The notes: generated by a model from the letters alone, not told the origin. A stretch of 64,000 nt of DNA from Leucothrix mucor DSM 2157 (GCF_000419525.1 NZ_ATTE01000001.1:3259501-3323500); one strand, 5' to 3'. Positions 1 to 8,858 are shown, counted from the stretch's first letter. Program-made: numbers and translations.

Positions 1-171
1 TTGCCGGGCAAGCCAATGCGTCAGGTATTACAAGCAGTGGGTGAGCGTTTGGATGTGCACTTTGATCGCTTGTGGACAGCTGATGAAGCGCGTGGCACTA
101 ACTTAGTGTTTATCGGTAAAGGCATTGAAAAAGCGGATATTGAAGCTGCGTTGAAACAAGCCGAAGCTTAA
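1..171 (+). CDS. cobW: CobW-type G3E GTPase, C-terminal fragment
   Basis: The window opens inside this gene. The 56 readable residues look like the C-terminal domain of CobW/COG0523 G3E GTPases: a GKPMR start, an HFDRLW stretch, then VFIGKG and a closing Glu/Ala-rich helix. CobW proteins are metallochaperone-like GTPases linked to cobalt use in cobalamin synthesis. The GTPase core and metal motif lie off the left edge, so the metal cannot be judged and a zinc-related paralogue is possible. It converges on the cyclase gene with about 25 bp between the two stops. Confidence 0.7.
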   Translation: MPGKPMRQVLQAVGERLDVHFDRLWTADEARGTNLVFIGKGIEKADIEAALKQAEA

Positions 172-196
172 TAACCAAGGCTTAAGTCGTAAAGGC

Positions 197-1141
197 TTAC
201 ACCACGGTACCAGGCAAGCGCAGCGCAGGCACTTCGGAGTCAGGTTGGTATAAACACACCTGATTTCGCCCGCTGTGCTTTGCCTTATATAAAGCAGTAT
301 CGGCACGAATTAATACCTCAGATGACTCTTTATCATTCGGGTCGACCTGCGATACTCCCAAGCTCATTGTCACCTTGATACTACCTTTGTCGGTGGCGAT
401 GACCGATCTCTCGATCATCATCCGCAAATATTCTGCCATCGGCTTGGCTTCTTCTTGCGTTTTGCCCCCTAAGATAATCGTAAACTCCTCACCACCTGTG
501 CGCCCAACGCAACCAGATGAATGAAAGGCTTTTTTGCTTAACTCAGCCACTCGCTGAATCACCGCATCGCCACTGTGATGCCCATGCTGATCATTCACCG
601 CTTTAAAGTGATCGATGTCCATTGCCAGTACAGAGAATGTTTCACCGGTTTCATAAAAGTGCGACAGTGCCATTTCCATCTTTTGATCAAAACCACGACG
701 GTTTAGCAAACCACTTAATGGGTCGCGCAGGCTCATTTCACTCAGTTCAATTTCACGCTCTTTGCTTTCGGTGACATCACGCTCAATCGCCGCAAAGTGA
801 GTCACCTCACCATTATCATCGCGCAGTGGCAAAATGCTCATTTCAATCCAGTAGCCAATCCCAAGCTTATTGTAATTACGAATGGTTACTCGCACTGGCT
901 CTTGTTTGATTAGTGCTTCGCGGATGACTTGTCTGGTTTCAGGATCGGTATCGCGCATTTGCAGCATACGAGGATTACTGCCGACCGCCTCATCGAAACT
1001 ATAACCCGTGAGGTCGGTGAAGGCTTGGTTTACATAAACAATTTCAGGACCTGGCGCGGAAAACGGGAACGCCTTGGTGATGACCACAACATCGTTGGCC
1101 TCCTCAATCACATCCTGAAATTTAAAGTCGAAATTTGGCAT
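197..1141 (-). CDS. PAS-GGDEF diguanylate cyclase
   Basis: A 314-residue cytoplasmic protein with a PAS domain (about 5-125) followed by a GGDEF domain (about 135-300). The active-site loop is GGEEF (residues 216-220), an intact catalytic variant, so it should make cyclic di-GMP from GTP. The usual RxxD inhibitory site five residues before the loop is not present (HSSG instead), which suggests no product inhibition. The PAS domain carries GSNPRMLQ where photoactive LOV domains have GxNCRFLQ; Pro replaces the flavin-binding Cys, so blue-light photochemistry is not expected. No membrane segment is visible. It is monocistronic, between the cobW tail and the HAD phosphatase. Confidence 0.92.
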   Translation of the reverse strand: MPNFDFKFQDVIEEANDVVVITKAFPFSAPGPEIVYVNQAFTDLTGYSFDEAVGSNPRMLQMRDTDPETRQVIREALIKQEPVRVTIRNYNKLGIGYWIEMSILPLRDDNGEVTHFAAIERDVTESKEREIELSEMSLRDPLSGLLNRRGFDQKMEMALSHFYETGETFSVLAMDIDHFKAVNDQHGHHSGDAVIQRVAELSKKAFHSSGCVGRTGGEEFTIILGGKTQEEAKPMAEYLRMMIERSVIATDKGSIKVTMSLGVSQVDPNDKESSEVLIRADTALYKAKHSGRNQVCLYQPDSEVPALRLPGTVV

Positions 1142-1297
1142 GGAGTATTTGTCGTATTAAATAATTCTGACTGCACTGACGTGGCTTATGCAGATTGCTT
1201 TTAGACAAAGCTAGCACGAAGGCAATTAATGAATTATTAATATTACACAAATACTTACTTAAAATCGGCCTCAGCTAAGTGTTAAAGGCAAAAAATA

Positions 1298-2101
1298 TTA
1301 TTTATCAGCCAGAATAGCTGCGGCGATTTGATCAAAGCCCTGCCCGTGAGAACCCGTTGTCAGATAAGTCGGCAGCGTTTTGAGCTGATCTTTTACTGCC
1401 AGAATATTCGCAACTCCAACCGATAGCTTGACCGTTGAGAACATCTCCTGATCATTGGGCGAGTCTCCCGAGTAAATGAGCTGATCCGGCAATTCAGCAA
1501 TGGGCTGCTTAAAGTACTGCTGTACCACCCGCTCACACATGGCGCGCTTAGAGTTTTGTGCAACCCAGGTATTAATATGAATCGACGATACACTATGCGA
1601 AATCCCTTCCTGCTGGCAAAACGCTAACACAGCATCGCGTCGCTCAAGCGCTGGCATGGCCAGATCCTGATTCACATTAATCGCCACTTCAGCCAACCGG
1701 TAATGCTGATCGTGGGTTAGGTATTGATCGAAGTCTTTAAAGGTCGCTGAGAACTTTGCCATTAATTGGCGTTGATCCTGTTGGAGCTGCTCCAATGTCG
1801 ACCAGTATTGACGTTGTAATTTGCCATGATCGCTCACACTGCCTTCTCGCGAGAAAAAGAAGGCACCATTCTCTCCAATCACACCAGCAATCGGCCATGA
1901 ACGTGCCAGATGATCGCACCAGCCAGCGCAAGCACCGGTCACCACAATCACCTGCACACCGGCTTCATTCAGCGCCCACAGCGACTGATAGACCTCACCC
2001 GTGAGCAAACCATGCGTAGTCACCGTATCATCCAAATCCGTCAGCAATAGCTCTACTTTGGAAAAGGCACCACCTCGCTGTGACAAAGGAATTAAGCTCA
2101 T
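1298..2101 (-). CDS. HAD-superfamily phosphatase of the ugp-like operon
   Basis: A 267-residue HAD phosphatase with a DLDDT nucleophile motif (D22/D24) and a C-terminal GDSPND metal loop, plus a type-II cap as in mannosyl-3-phosphoglycerate phosphatase, sucrose phosphatase and Cof proteins. It is the last gene of the leftward ugpBAEC-type operon, overlapping the DeoR-family gene by 4 nt (stop and start shared in ATGA). The context suggests it acts on the phosphorylated compound imported or made by this operon; the exact sugar or glycerol phosphate cannot be read from sequence. Confidence 0.8.
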   Translation of the reverse strand: MSLIPLSQRGGAFSKVELLLTDLDDTVTTHGLLTGEVYQSLWALNEAGVQVIVVTGACAGWCDHLARSWPIAGVIGENGAFFFSREGSVSDHGKLQRQYWSTLEQLQQDQRQLMAKFSATFKDFDQYLTHDQHYRLAEVAINVNQDLAMPALERRDAVLAFCQQEGISHSVSSIHINTWVAQNSKRAMCERVVQQYFKQPIAELPDQLIYSGDSPNDQEMFSTVKLSVGVANILAVKDQLKTLPTYLTTGSHGQGFDQIAAAILADK

Positions 2102-2859
2102 GATGCAATCACCAGTTTAAGTTGCTCTTGCACGTCGCTATTTAGCACGCCAGAGGCAGGTGCCTCGTCACAAAATACCGCCGTCATTTGGTCTAAATCG
2201 GTTACTTTTCTCAAGGCATCCTTACCCCATTTGCTGGAATCTACCGCGAGAAATTTGACCCGCGCATTGGCCAGCATGGCGCGGCTGACATTGGCTTCTT
2301 CAATATAAAAATCCACAACCTCACCCTCGCGAGTTATGCCGCCGGCACTAACGACCGCATAATCAACCTTGAAACTATTAATGTATTCCACCGTATCGGA
2401 GCCACACACATCCCCATCAAACGGTCGCATTTTGCCCGGCGTCATCCACACTTCGACCGTTTCACAGCCAAACAAAGCCGAGGCAACCACCAAATTATTG
2501 GTAATCACCGTGATTGTTTTGTCTTGTAAAAATGCCGCGACCTCGGAGACTGTCGTGCCCAAGCCGATAAACACCGACGAGCCTTCCGGAATACGCTCCG
2601 CAATCGCTCGCCCGATGCACATTTTCTGCGGCAGGTTTTTCTCCGAACGCGTACTGAAAGCCTGATTGCTGGTGCCTACCGGTCGGTCCACCCCACCATG
2701 TACGCGCCGTAAAATACCGGCTTCACACATGGGATTAATCACGCGGCGAATCGACTGTTCAGTAATATGAAACTCGGTAGCCAAATCCGCAATCCGGGTA
2801 AATCCCTGACGTACCACCAGATTCAGAATTTCAGTTTCGCGCTGGGAACTTCCAGACAT
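2098..2859 (-). CDS. DeoR/GlpR-family transcriptional regulator
   Basis: DeoR-type repressor of about 253 residues: an N-terminal winged helix-turn-helix (RETEILNLV start, then the ITEQSIRRVIN recognition helix and RRVHGG wing) followed by a sugar-phosphate sensor domain (IGLGTTVSEVA, ITNN, SAGGI). I chose the ATG at 2859 because it lies just 1 nt past the ugpC stop; a start at 2895 would overlap ugpC by 35 nt. It sits inside the transporter operon, so it most likely senses the phosphorylated substrate and represses the operon. Candidate binding sites are the TTCA-N2-TGAA inverted repeats upstream of ugpB. Confidence 0.87.
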   Translation of the reverse strand: MSGSSQRETEILNLVVRQGFTRIADLATEFHITEQSIRRVINPMCEAGILRRVHGGVDRPVGTSNQAFSTRSEKNLPQKMCIGRAIAERIPEGSSVFIGLGTTVSEVAAFLQDKTITVITNNLVVASALFGCETVEVWMTPGKMRPFDGDVCGSDTVEYINSFKVDYAVVSAGGITREGEVVDFYIEEANVSRAMLANARVKFLAVDSSKWGKDALRKVTDLDQMTAVFCDEAPASGVLNSDVQEQLKLVIAS

Positions 2860-2860
2860 A

Positions 2861-3934
2861 TCAGATCTCGATGCGAGCCTCTGTTTTGGAGTCAAACAAA
2901 TGCAGCGATTCCGCGCTGGCCGCTACGCTAATGGATGAGCCAAGCTCAATTTCATAACCGGCCGGAGCACGCCAGATCAATGGTGACGCGAGACCTTCCA
3001 CTTGAATGTAAACCAAGCAATCCGCACCCAAATCTTCAACCGCCAACACTTTCACATCCAGCTCAATATCACCCTCGCCTTCACTGCTTAGGAATAGCTG
3101 CTCAGGGCGCACACCAACTTGAATGGCATTGCCTGCTTGCGCTTGTGAATAAGCATCGACACGCTGCTTGAATGCATCAGAGAAGCGGCTAACATTGCTG
3201 GCTTCCAGGAAATTCATACTGGGTGAACCTAAGAAACCTGCCACAAACATGGTCTGTGGATTGGCGTATAACTCTTTAGGCGAACCAATCTGATCCACAT
3301 TTCCTTTGTTCAGTACGATTAAGCGATCGGCCAAAGTCATGGCTTCTACCTGATCATGCGTCACATAGATTGAAGTCGTACCTAACTCGCGTTGCAGGCG
3401 CTTGATTTCCACCCGCATTTGGGTCCGCAACTTGGCATCCAGATTGGATAATGGCTCATCAAATAAGAACACTTTAGGGCTACGCACAATAGCACGCCCC
3501 ATCGCCACCCGTTGGCGCTGACCACCGGATAACTGACTCGGTCTGCGCGGTAAAAACTCGCTCAGCTGCAAAGCTTTGGAAGCATCTTCAACCCGCTGCT
3601 TAATCTCATCTTCCGGCACTTTACGGTTACGCAGGCCATAGGCCATATTGTCGTAAACCGTCATGTGTGGATACAGCGCATAGTTCTGAAACACCATGGC
3701 AATATCACGTTCGCCAGGCTCTTCTTTGGTCACATCGCGGCCATCAATAAAGATCTGGCCACCGGTAGTTTTCTCCAAACCCGCCACCATGCGTAGTAGT
3801 GTTGATTTACCACAACCAGATGGCCCGACAATCACCAGAAACTCTCCGGCTCCGATTTCCAGCGAGACATCTTTAATGACATCAACGCCTTTCTTGTACT
3901 GCTTGTTTATATTCTTTAGCGTCACAAAGCTCAT
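2861..3934 (-). CDS. ugpC: UgpC-type ABC transporter ATPase
   Basis: A 357-residue MalK/UgpC-family ATPase of a carbohydrate or glycerol-phosphate importer. Walker A is GPSGCGKST (38-46), the Q-loop is VFQNYALYPHM, the signature is LSGGQRQRVAMGRAI and Walker B is VFLFDEP. The C-terminal third is the OB-fold (TOBE) regulatory domain (VGVRPEQLFL) typical of this group. It follows the second permease gene by 9 nt. It should energise uptake by the UgpA/UgpE pair. Orthologues serve sn-glycerol-3-phosphate, but such ATPases are often shared between sugar importers. Confidence 0.9.
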   Translation of the reverse strand: MSFVTLKNINKQYKKGVDVIKDVSLEIGAGEFLVIVGPSGCGKSTLLRMVAGLEKTTGGQIFIDGRDVTKEEPGERDIAMVFQNYALYPHMTVYDNMAYGLRNRKVPEDEIKQRVEDASKALQLSEFLPRRPSQLSGGQRQRVAMGRAIVRSPKVFLFDEPLSNLDAKLRTQMRVEIKRLQRELGTTSIYVTHDQVEAMTLADRLIVLNKGNVDQIGSPKELYANPQTMFVAGFLGSPSMNFLEASNVSRFSDAFKQRVDAYSQAQAGNAIQVGVRPEQLFLSSEGEGDIELDVKVLAVEDLGADCLVYIQVEGLASPLIWRAPAGYEIELGSSISVAASAESLHLFDSKTEARIEI

Positions 3935-3943
3935 GAAAAAATC

Positions 3944-4789
3944 CTATTTCTCGCTATCAACCAGTCCCTTAATAAAGAGACGCTGCATAAAAATGATCAC
4001 CAGAATCGGTGGCAACATGGCTAAAATCGCCGTCGCCATAATCACCGGCCAGTTTGTTATATCGTCCCCGGATGGGAACATTTGTTTGATACCCATGACG
4101 ATGGTATTCATCTCAGGCTCGGTCGTAATCAACAACGGCCACAAGTACTGATTCCAGCCGTAAATAAACAGAATCACAAACAGTGCAGCGACATTGGTTT
4201 TAGATACCGGAACTAGAATATCCCAGAAGAATTTCATCGGGCCTGCACCATCGACTTTGGCCGCCTCCACCAACTCGCTTGGCATACTCATAAACACCTG
4301 CCGAAACAGGAAGGTCGCCGTGGCTGAAGCAATCAACGGAAAGATCAAACCGGAATAGGAGTTCAACATGCCAAAGTCAGCGATGACCTGATAGGTCGGC
4401 ACAATCCGCACTTCTACCGGCAACATCAAGGTCAGGAAGATCATCCAGAAGAAGAACATTTTGAAACGGAAGTTAAAGTACACAATCGCAAACGCCGACA
4501 GTAGCGAGATTATGATTTTGCCAATCGTAATCCCCAACGCCATCACCATCGAGTTAAGCAGCATTTTCCAGACCGGCACATTCACACCGCTACCCAGCGC
4601 TTCGCTGTAGTTTGTCCAGAAATGCCCGCCGGGTAATAGCGGCATGGGCGGGCTTACCAGAGCCGCCTGATCATGAGTTGAGGCGATAAATGCCAGATAA
4701 ATCGGGAAGATAATAATCGCGATACCAAACAGTATCAGCACATGGGAGAACGCAATGCCGGCCCCTTGTTTTTGAACCATATTACTCAT
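3944..4789 (-). CDS. ugpE: UgpE-type ABC transporter permease
   Basis: A 281-residue inner-membrane permease with about six hydrophobic segments and the EAA loop (ELVEAAKVDGAGPMKFFWDILVP, in part) that contacts the ATPase. It pairs with the upstream UgpA-type permease; the genes overlap by a single base at 4789, which implies translational coupling. Family identity comes from similarity to the CUT1 inner-membrane subunits MalG/UgpE. It forms half of the substrate channel. Confidence 0.88.
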   Translation of the reverse strand: MSNMVQKQGAGIAFSHVLILFGIAIIIFPIYLAFIASTHDQAALVSPPMPLLPGGHFWTNYSEALGSGVNVPVWKMLLNSMVMALGITIGKIIISLLSAFAIVYFNFRFKMFFFWMIFLTLMLPVEVRIVPTYQVIADFGMLNSYSGLIFPLIASATATFLFRQVFMSMPSELVEAAKVDGAGPMKFFWDILVPVSKTNVAALFVILFIYGWNQYLWPLLITTEPEMNTIVMGIKQMFPSGDDITNWPVIMATAILAMLPPILVIIFMQRLFIKGLVDSEK

Positions 4790-5670
4790 TAGTAGTGCAC
4801 CTTGCGCTCAATGTATTTGAACTGGACGATGGTTAGCAGACCAACCAACACCAACAGAACCACCGACTGCGCTGCAGATGAGCCCAGATCCTGCCCGACA
4901 AAGCCATCAGAAAACACTTTGTAAACTAAGATAGTGGTCGACTGCTGTGGCCCACCGCCGGTAATCGTATGAATGACCGCAAAGGTTTCAAAGAAGGCAT
5001 AGATGATATTCACCACCACCAAGAAGAAGGTCGTGGGTGATAGTAGTGGGAATACGATTGTTCTGAATCGCTTCCAGAAACCCGCGCCATCAATCGCCGC
5101 CGCTTCAATCACCGAACCCGGAATTGACTGCAAGCCTGCAAGGAAAAACAGGAAGTTGTAGCTCACTTGTTTCCAAGCAGAGGCCACAACAACAAGCCCC
5201 ATCGCTTCGCCACCGTTGAGCACATGGTTCCAGTCGTAACCCAATATCTTGAGATAATAGGAGGCTAAACCAATGGAGGGATTGAACATGAACAACCACA
5301 GCACGCCAGCAATCGCAGGAGCGATGGCGTAGGGCCAAATGATAATACTGCGGTAAGCACTGCTGCCTTTTATTACCCGGTCAACCAACACCGCCAATAA
5401 TAAGGCCACGCTGAGCGAGCCACAGGTGACTAAAATACTAAACACCGCCGTGGTTAAAAACGAGGCGCGGTAGTAGCTGTCTTTAAACAGATACTCAAAA
5501 TTTTCCAGACCAACATATTGCATGGACAAGCCAAATGGGTCGGACATATAAACAGATTGTTTAACCGCTTCGAAGGCTGGCCAAAAAAAGAAAACAACGG
5601 TTATAAACAGTTGTGGTGCAAGCAGCACATACGGCAGCCAGCGATTGCTGAAAACAGCACCAGTTTGCAT
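4789..5670 (-). CDS. ugpA: UgpA-type ABC transporter permease
   Basis: A 293-residue permease of the MalF/UgpA type: six predicted membrane segments, an N-terminal PYVLLAPQLFI segment and an EAA loop (EAAAIDGAGFWKRF). It lies 69 bp after the binding-protein gene and overlaps the next permease by one base. With UgpE it makes the transmembrane channel. The full-length protein shows no damage. Confidence 0.88.
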   Translation of the reverse strand: MQTGAVFSNRWLPYVLLAPQLFITVVFFFWPAFEAVKQSVYMSDPFGLSMQYVGLENFEYLFKDSYYRASFLTTAVFSILVTCGSLSVALLLAVLVDRVIKGSSAYRSIIIWPYAIAPAIAGVLWLFMFNPSIGLASYYLKILGYDWNHVLNGGEAMGLVVVASAWKQVSYNFLFFLAGLQSIPGSVIEAAAIDGAGFWKRFRTIVFPLLSPTTFFLVVVNIIYAFFETFAVIHTITGGGPQQSTTILVYKVFSDGFVGQDLGSSAAQSVVLLVLVGLLTIVQFKYIERKVHY

Positions 5671-5739
5671 GGATGAAATCCCCTGAAGGTAAAACGCTGG
5701 GGCAACGTAACGTCACCCCAGCGCGGACTTTATAACGCG

Positions 5740-7050
5740 TTACTTAGCGGAACGCTCAAAACGACGTAGCAATTCATTACCACGCTTTACTGCACTATCT
5801 AAAGCAACCTGAGCCGTTTTATCGGCCGTCCAAACTGCTTCTAACTCTTCATCGATAATGCCTCGGATCTGATCAAACGAACCTAAACGCAAACCTTTAG
5901 AGTTTTGAGTCGGCTCTTTGTTAGTCATTTGCTTGATCGCGATATCAGTGCCAACTTCTTTCTCGTAGTAGCCAGAGGCTTTAGTCGCTTCATAAGCTGC
6001 CATCGTGATTGGCAGGTAGCCAGTATCCTGATGCCATTTCGCCTGAATATCAGAAGACGACAGGAAGGTCATGAACTTCGATACGCCTTTGTATTCTTCA
6101 GCCGTGTGACCTGACAATGCCCACAATGATGCACCACCGATAATGGTGTTTTGTGGTGCTTCAGTCTCTGCCCAGTAAGGCAATGGACGGATTGCAAAAT
6201 CAAACTTTGCTTCTGCCTTTACGCCAGCGTAACCTGCTGAACTTTCAGTGAATAATGCACACTCACCAGAACGGAAACGAGCTCCACCTTCGTTACGACG
6301 ACCCGCGTAGATGAACTTGCCATCTTTCGCCCAGTCACCCATCATTTGGATGTGCTTCACTTGTACTGGGCCATTGAATGTCAGCTCAGTATCGGTGCCT
6401 TCAAAGCCGTTAGACTTCGATGCAAATGGCACATTGTGATACGCCGATAGGTTTTCCAAATGCACCCAGCTCTGCCACGCAGTTGTCAAAGGACACTCAG
6501 AACCGTTTTCTTTCAATGCCGTCAGCGCATCGCCAACTTTATCCCACGTGCTCAGATCCATTTCAGGGTCTAGCTTGGCGGCTTTCAGTGCATCTTTGTT
6601 TACATATAAAACGGGAGTTGATGCGTTGTAAGGCAGAGATAGCATTTTACCGTCGGTGGTTGTGTAATAACCGGTAACTGCCTGCAAGTAATCTTTAGGA
6701 TCTAACTTCTCGTTAGACGCCTCCATCATTTCATAAACAGGATTGATAGCGCCCTTTGCCGCCATCATGGACGCCGTTCCCACTTCAAATACCATCAGCA
6801 TTTGAGGATGCTCGCCCGCACGGAATGCAGCGATACCTGCGTTTAATGTTTCGGAATAGTTACCCTTGTGCGTCGCAACTACTTTGTAGTCGGACTGACT
6901 TTTGTTGAATGTGTCTACCTGCTCGTTAAGCAAATCGCCCAAACGACCAGTAAATGCATGCCACCACTGAATTTCTGTTTCTGCGTATGCCATCGGTGTT
7001 GCGGTTACCAGCGCAGTCGCTAGCGCCAGCTTCTTAATAAACGGTCCCAT
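5740..7050 (-). CDS. ugpB: UgpB-type substrate-binding protein
   Basis: A 436-residue periplasmic binding protein that resembles E. coli UgpB along its length (signal peptide ending TPMAYA, then EIQWWHAFTG, THKGNYSETLNAGIAAFRAG, EVGTASMMAA). UgpB binds sn-glycerol-3-phosphate and glycerophosphodiesters. I set the start at the ATG at 7050, preceded by an AGGAG ribosome site, rather than the upstream ATG at 7077. It is the first gene of the operon ugpB-ugpA-ugpE-ugpC-deoR-HAD. No Pho box is evident upstream, unlike E. coli ugp; the inverted repeats there suggest local DeoR control. Confidence 0.9.
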   Translation of the reverse strand: MGPFIKKLALATALVTATPMAYAETEIQWWHAFTGRLGDLLNEQVDTFNKSQSDYKVVATHKGNYSETLNAGIAAFRAGEHPQMLMVFEVGTASMMAAKGAINPVYEMMEASNEKLDPKDYLQAVTGYYTTTDGKMLSLPYNASTPVLYVNKDALKAAKLDPEMDLSTWDKVGDALTALKENGSECPLTTAWQSWVHLENLSAYHNVPFASKSNGFEGTDTELTFNGPVQVKHIQMMGDWAKDGKFIYAGRRNEGGARFRSGECALFTESSAGYAGVKAEAKFDFAIRPLPYWAETEAPQNTIIGGASLWALSGHTAEEYKGVSKFMTFLSSSDIQAKWHQDTGYLPITMAAYEATKASGYYEKEVGTDIAIKQMTNKEPTQNSKGLRLGSFDQIRGIIDEELEAVWTADKTAQVALDSAVKRGNELLRRFERSAK

Positions 7051-7081
7051 TTGTTTCACTCCTCGAATGTTGAACATAAAC

Positions 7082-7093
7082 GTTCAAATGAAC
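7082..7093. promoter_or_regulatory. candidate DeoR-family operator, ugpB-proximal
   Basis: The sequence is GTTCA-AA-TGAAC, a perfect inverted repeat with a 2-bp spacer, 32 bp upstream of the ugpB start. A further TGAAC half-site lies at 7071-7075. The half-site resembles the TGTTCG element bound by E. coli GlpR. Binding by the operon's own regulator is an inference. Confidence 0.45.
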
Positions 7094-7166
7094 ATTAACA
7101 ATAATGAAAAAAGTTTTCCAGCCAAATATCTCTGGTGTTTCCGGACTATATAAGCCGAATGTTACA

Positions 7167-7197
7167 TTCATATGAAATTATCGAATGCTCATTTGAA
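7167..7197. promoter_or_regulatory. two further operator-like inverted repeats
   Basis: TTCA-TA-TGAA lies at 7167-7176 and the imperfect CTCA-TT-TGAA at 7188-7197. Both share the half-site and 2-bp spacer of the repeat at 7082-7093, about 85 and 105 bp away. The spacing would allow DNA looping or control of both divergent genes. No experimental support can be drawn from sequence alone. Confidence 0.35.
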
Positions 7198-7278
7198 AAT
7201 CGACTGAAAAATCTCCCACATCCAAAACCAGACAAACACCGTATACTTAAGTACTCCCCCAATTCGAAGGATAAGAAT

Positions 7279-7761
7279 ATGAAGTACTTACTGGCTCTTT
7301 CATCATTGTTAGTGTTTTCAATGCCAGCATTCGCAGACTCTCATGCCGAGCCTAAATCTATGGAAGCTCCTAGTACGATTAGCACAAAGCTCAGCCCACA
7401 TTCCGTGAACGACACCATGGATAAATTTGAGGCTATAGTAAAAAGTAAGGGCTTTGATGTATTTGTACGCATCGATCACCAGAAAAATGCTGAAGCAGCC
7501 GAGCTGACCATGGCCCCTGCGCAGGTGATTATTTTTGGTAATCCGAAAGGCGGCACCATGCTGATGAATGATGATATTCGTGTTGCGCTGGATTTACCGC
7601 TACGGGTTGTGGTGTATCAGGCTAAAGATGAGAAGGTATATATCGCTTATCACAAGCCGGTCGACATGGTTAAAGAATATGACCTGGAAGGCCACAAGGT
7701 GATTGGCGCGCTGACAGATGGATTGGATAAATTAACTTCGGCGGCGGTTGCTTCTGAGTAA
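7279..7761 (+). CDS. secreted DUF302-family protein
   Basis: A 160-residue protein with a signal peptide (MKYLLALSSLLVFSMPAFA) and a single DUF302 domain (about 40-150: FDVFVRIDH, PAQVIIFGNPKGGT, LPLRVVVYQ). DUF302 proteins form small beta-rich folds of unknown function and are often periplasmic in proteobacteria. The ATG at 7279 is preceded by a GAAGGATAAG ribosome site and starts the signal peptide; the upstream in-frame ATG at 7135 would bury it. It is divergent from ugpB and appears monocistronic. Confidence 0.85.
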   Translation: MKYLLALSSLLVFSMPAFADSHAEPKSMEAPSTISTKLSPHSVNDTMDKFEAIVKSKGFDVFVRIDHQKNAEAAELTMAPAQVIIFGNPKGGTMLMNDDIRVALDLPLRVVVYQAKDEKVYIAYHKPVDMVKEYDLEGHKVIGALTDGLDKLTSAAVASE

Positions 7762-8016
7762 AGCGTTAAGTTTTATTAGAAAATAGCTCAACAATCCGGA
7801 GTGGCAATTGTAAATGGTTGCTGCTCCGGGTTTCAAACTCCGCCAGATACTTCAGTTTTCTGCAAAAATCCCAATTTACTACAACTTCCCCACCAAGCAA
7901 TTAAATTCAACCTCGCATCGCCCACCACCATTAACCGGCAGCCAAAGTGAATTATTGGTCTAAAAATGCACACTATGTGTTAGCATATCAATCGGCTAAA
8001 TCCATTGGGGGGATTC

Positions 8017-8490
8017 ATGAAATATAAGCTTCAGAGTAACGGTCTGTTACTCCTACTACTGTTCGCACTGTCGGGCTGCGCTGTGCACATGGTCAGCGAT
8101 TACGACTCTCGCACCGAAACGTCGGTATCAAATATCCGTACTCAACTCACTCGGTTGTTTTTCGAACTGGAAGATCAAGTAGAAAAACCTGAGGAATGCA
8201 CCTATCAAAACCACGCAGATAAATATAAGCAAGTGTGGGTTGATCTCGACTTGATGACCATGCGGGAGCGGGCAAAAAGTAAAAATAAAACGACCTCAAA
8301 ACAAGTTAGCGTGCTGGACGAAGCCCTGAAGAAACTACAGAAAAAACATCGAAGAGCCTGTCTGGATAGAGTAGAAATTGCGCTCCTAAACGAATCACTG
8401 ACGGGAATGTTAGACAGTATTTTACGTTTTGAATTGGCTAAATTACGCGGCGCTCCGAAACCTTACACTTTGACTCCGGCAGGACTATGA
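8017..8490 (+). CDS. putative lipoprotein, unknown family
   Basis: A 157-residue protein I do not recognise. It begins with a lipoprotein signal peptide whose lipobox LSGC puts the lipidated Cys at residue 21. The rest is charged and mostly helical, with Lys-rich stretches (about 75-110) and two further Cys residues. The ATG at 8017 follows a G-rich ribosome site; a TTG at 8005 is a weaker option. Its stop overlaps the next start by 4 nt, so the two are co-translated and probably work together at the envelope. Confidence 0.72.
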   Translation: MKYKLQSNGLLLLLLFALSGCAVHMVSDYDSRTETSVSNIRTQLTRLFFELEDQVEKPEECTYQNHADKYKQVWVDLDLMTMRERAKSKNKTTSKQVSVLDEALKKLQKKHRRACLDRVEIALLNESLTGMLDSILRFELAKLRGAPKPYTLTPAGL

Positions 8491-8849
8491 TGACAGACGA
8501 AATAAATACCATTAATGGCACAACGCCAGACTTAGAATCAGTCGCGAAAGATATGCTTATCAGTTTCCGAACATCGCTAGGGGTTCACTGGGTACAACTA
8601 CGCCCTGCCATGGAAGAGCAGATTCGGGGAGTCAACGAAAGCATTTTATACATTAACAAACTACAGCTTGAGGGAGAGTTGACCGAGGAGTCAGCCCGTG
8701 AGCTGATTGAATTTCAGCAGCTAAATATAAAGATGCTAATGGTGGAGTGTGAGGGCTTAAAAGACCTCGCGATTGAAGCCGCAATCAATGCCGCCTTTGA
8801 GAAGGTACGAGGTGCGGTGAATCGCCTAGTGAACTTCGAGCTACTGTAA
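8487..8849 (+). CDS. helical protein partner of the upstream lipoprotein
   Basis: A 120-residue hypothetical protein, acidic and predicted almost wholly helical, with no signal peptide or membrane span. Its start overlaps the lipoprotein stop (ATGA). The C-terminal half (EAAINAAFEKVRGAVNRLVNFELL in part) could form an amphipathic helix. I cannot name a family. One reading is a soluble or inner-face partner of the lipoprotein, but the cell side differs, so this is only suggested by coupling. Confidence 0.7.
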   Translation: MMTDEINTINGTTPDLESVAKDMLISFRTSLGVHWVQLRPAMEEQIRGVNESILYINKLQLEGELTEESARELIEFQQLNIKMLMVECEGLKDLAIEAAINAAFEKVRGAVNRLVNFELL

Positions 8850-8858
8850 TCATAAAAA

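Noticed and set aside
7051-7134. Pho box upstream of ugpB
   Set aside because: No CTGTCAT-type direct repeats with 11-bp period occur there; the repeats present are inverted GTTCA/TGAAC elements instead.
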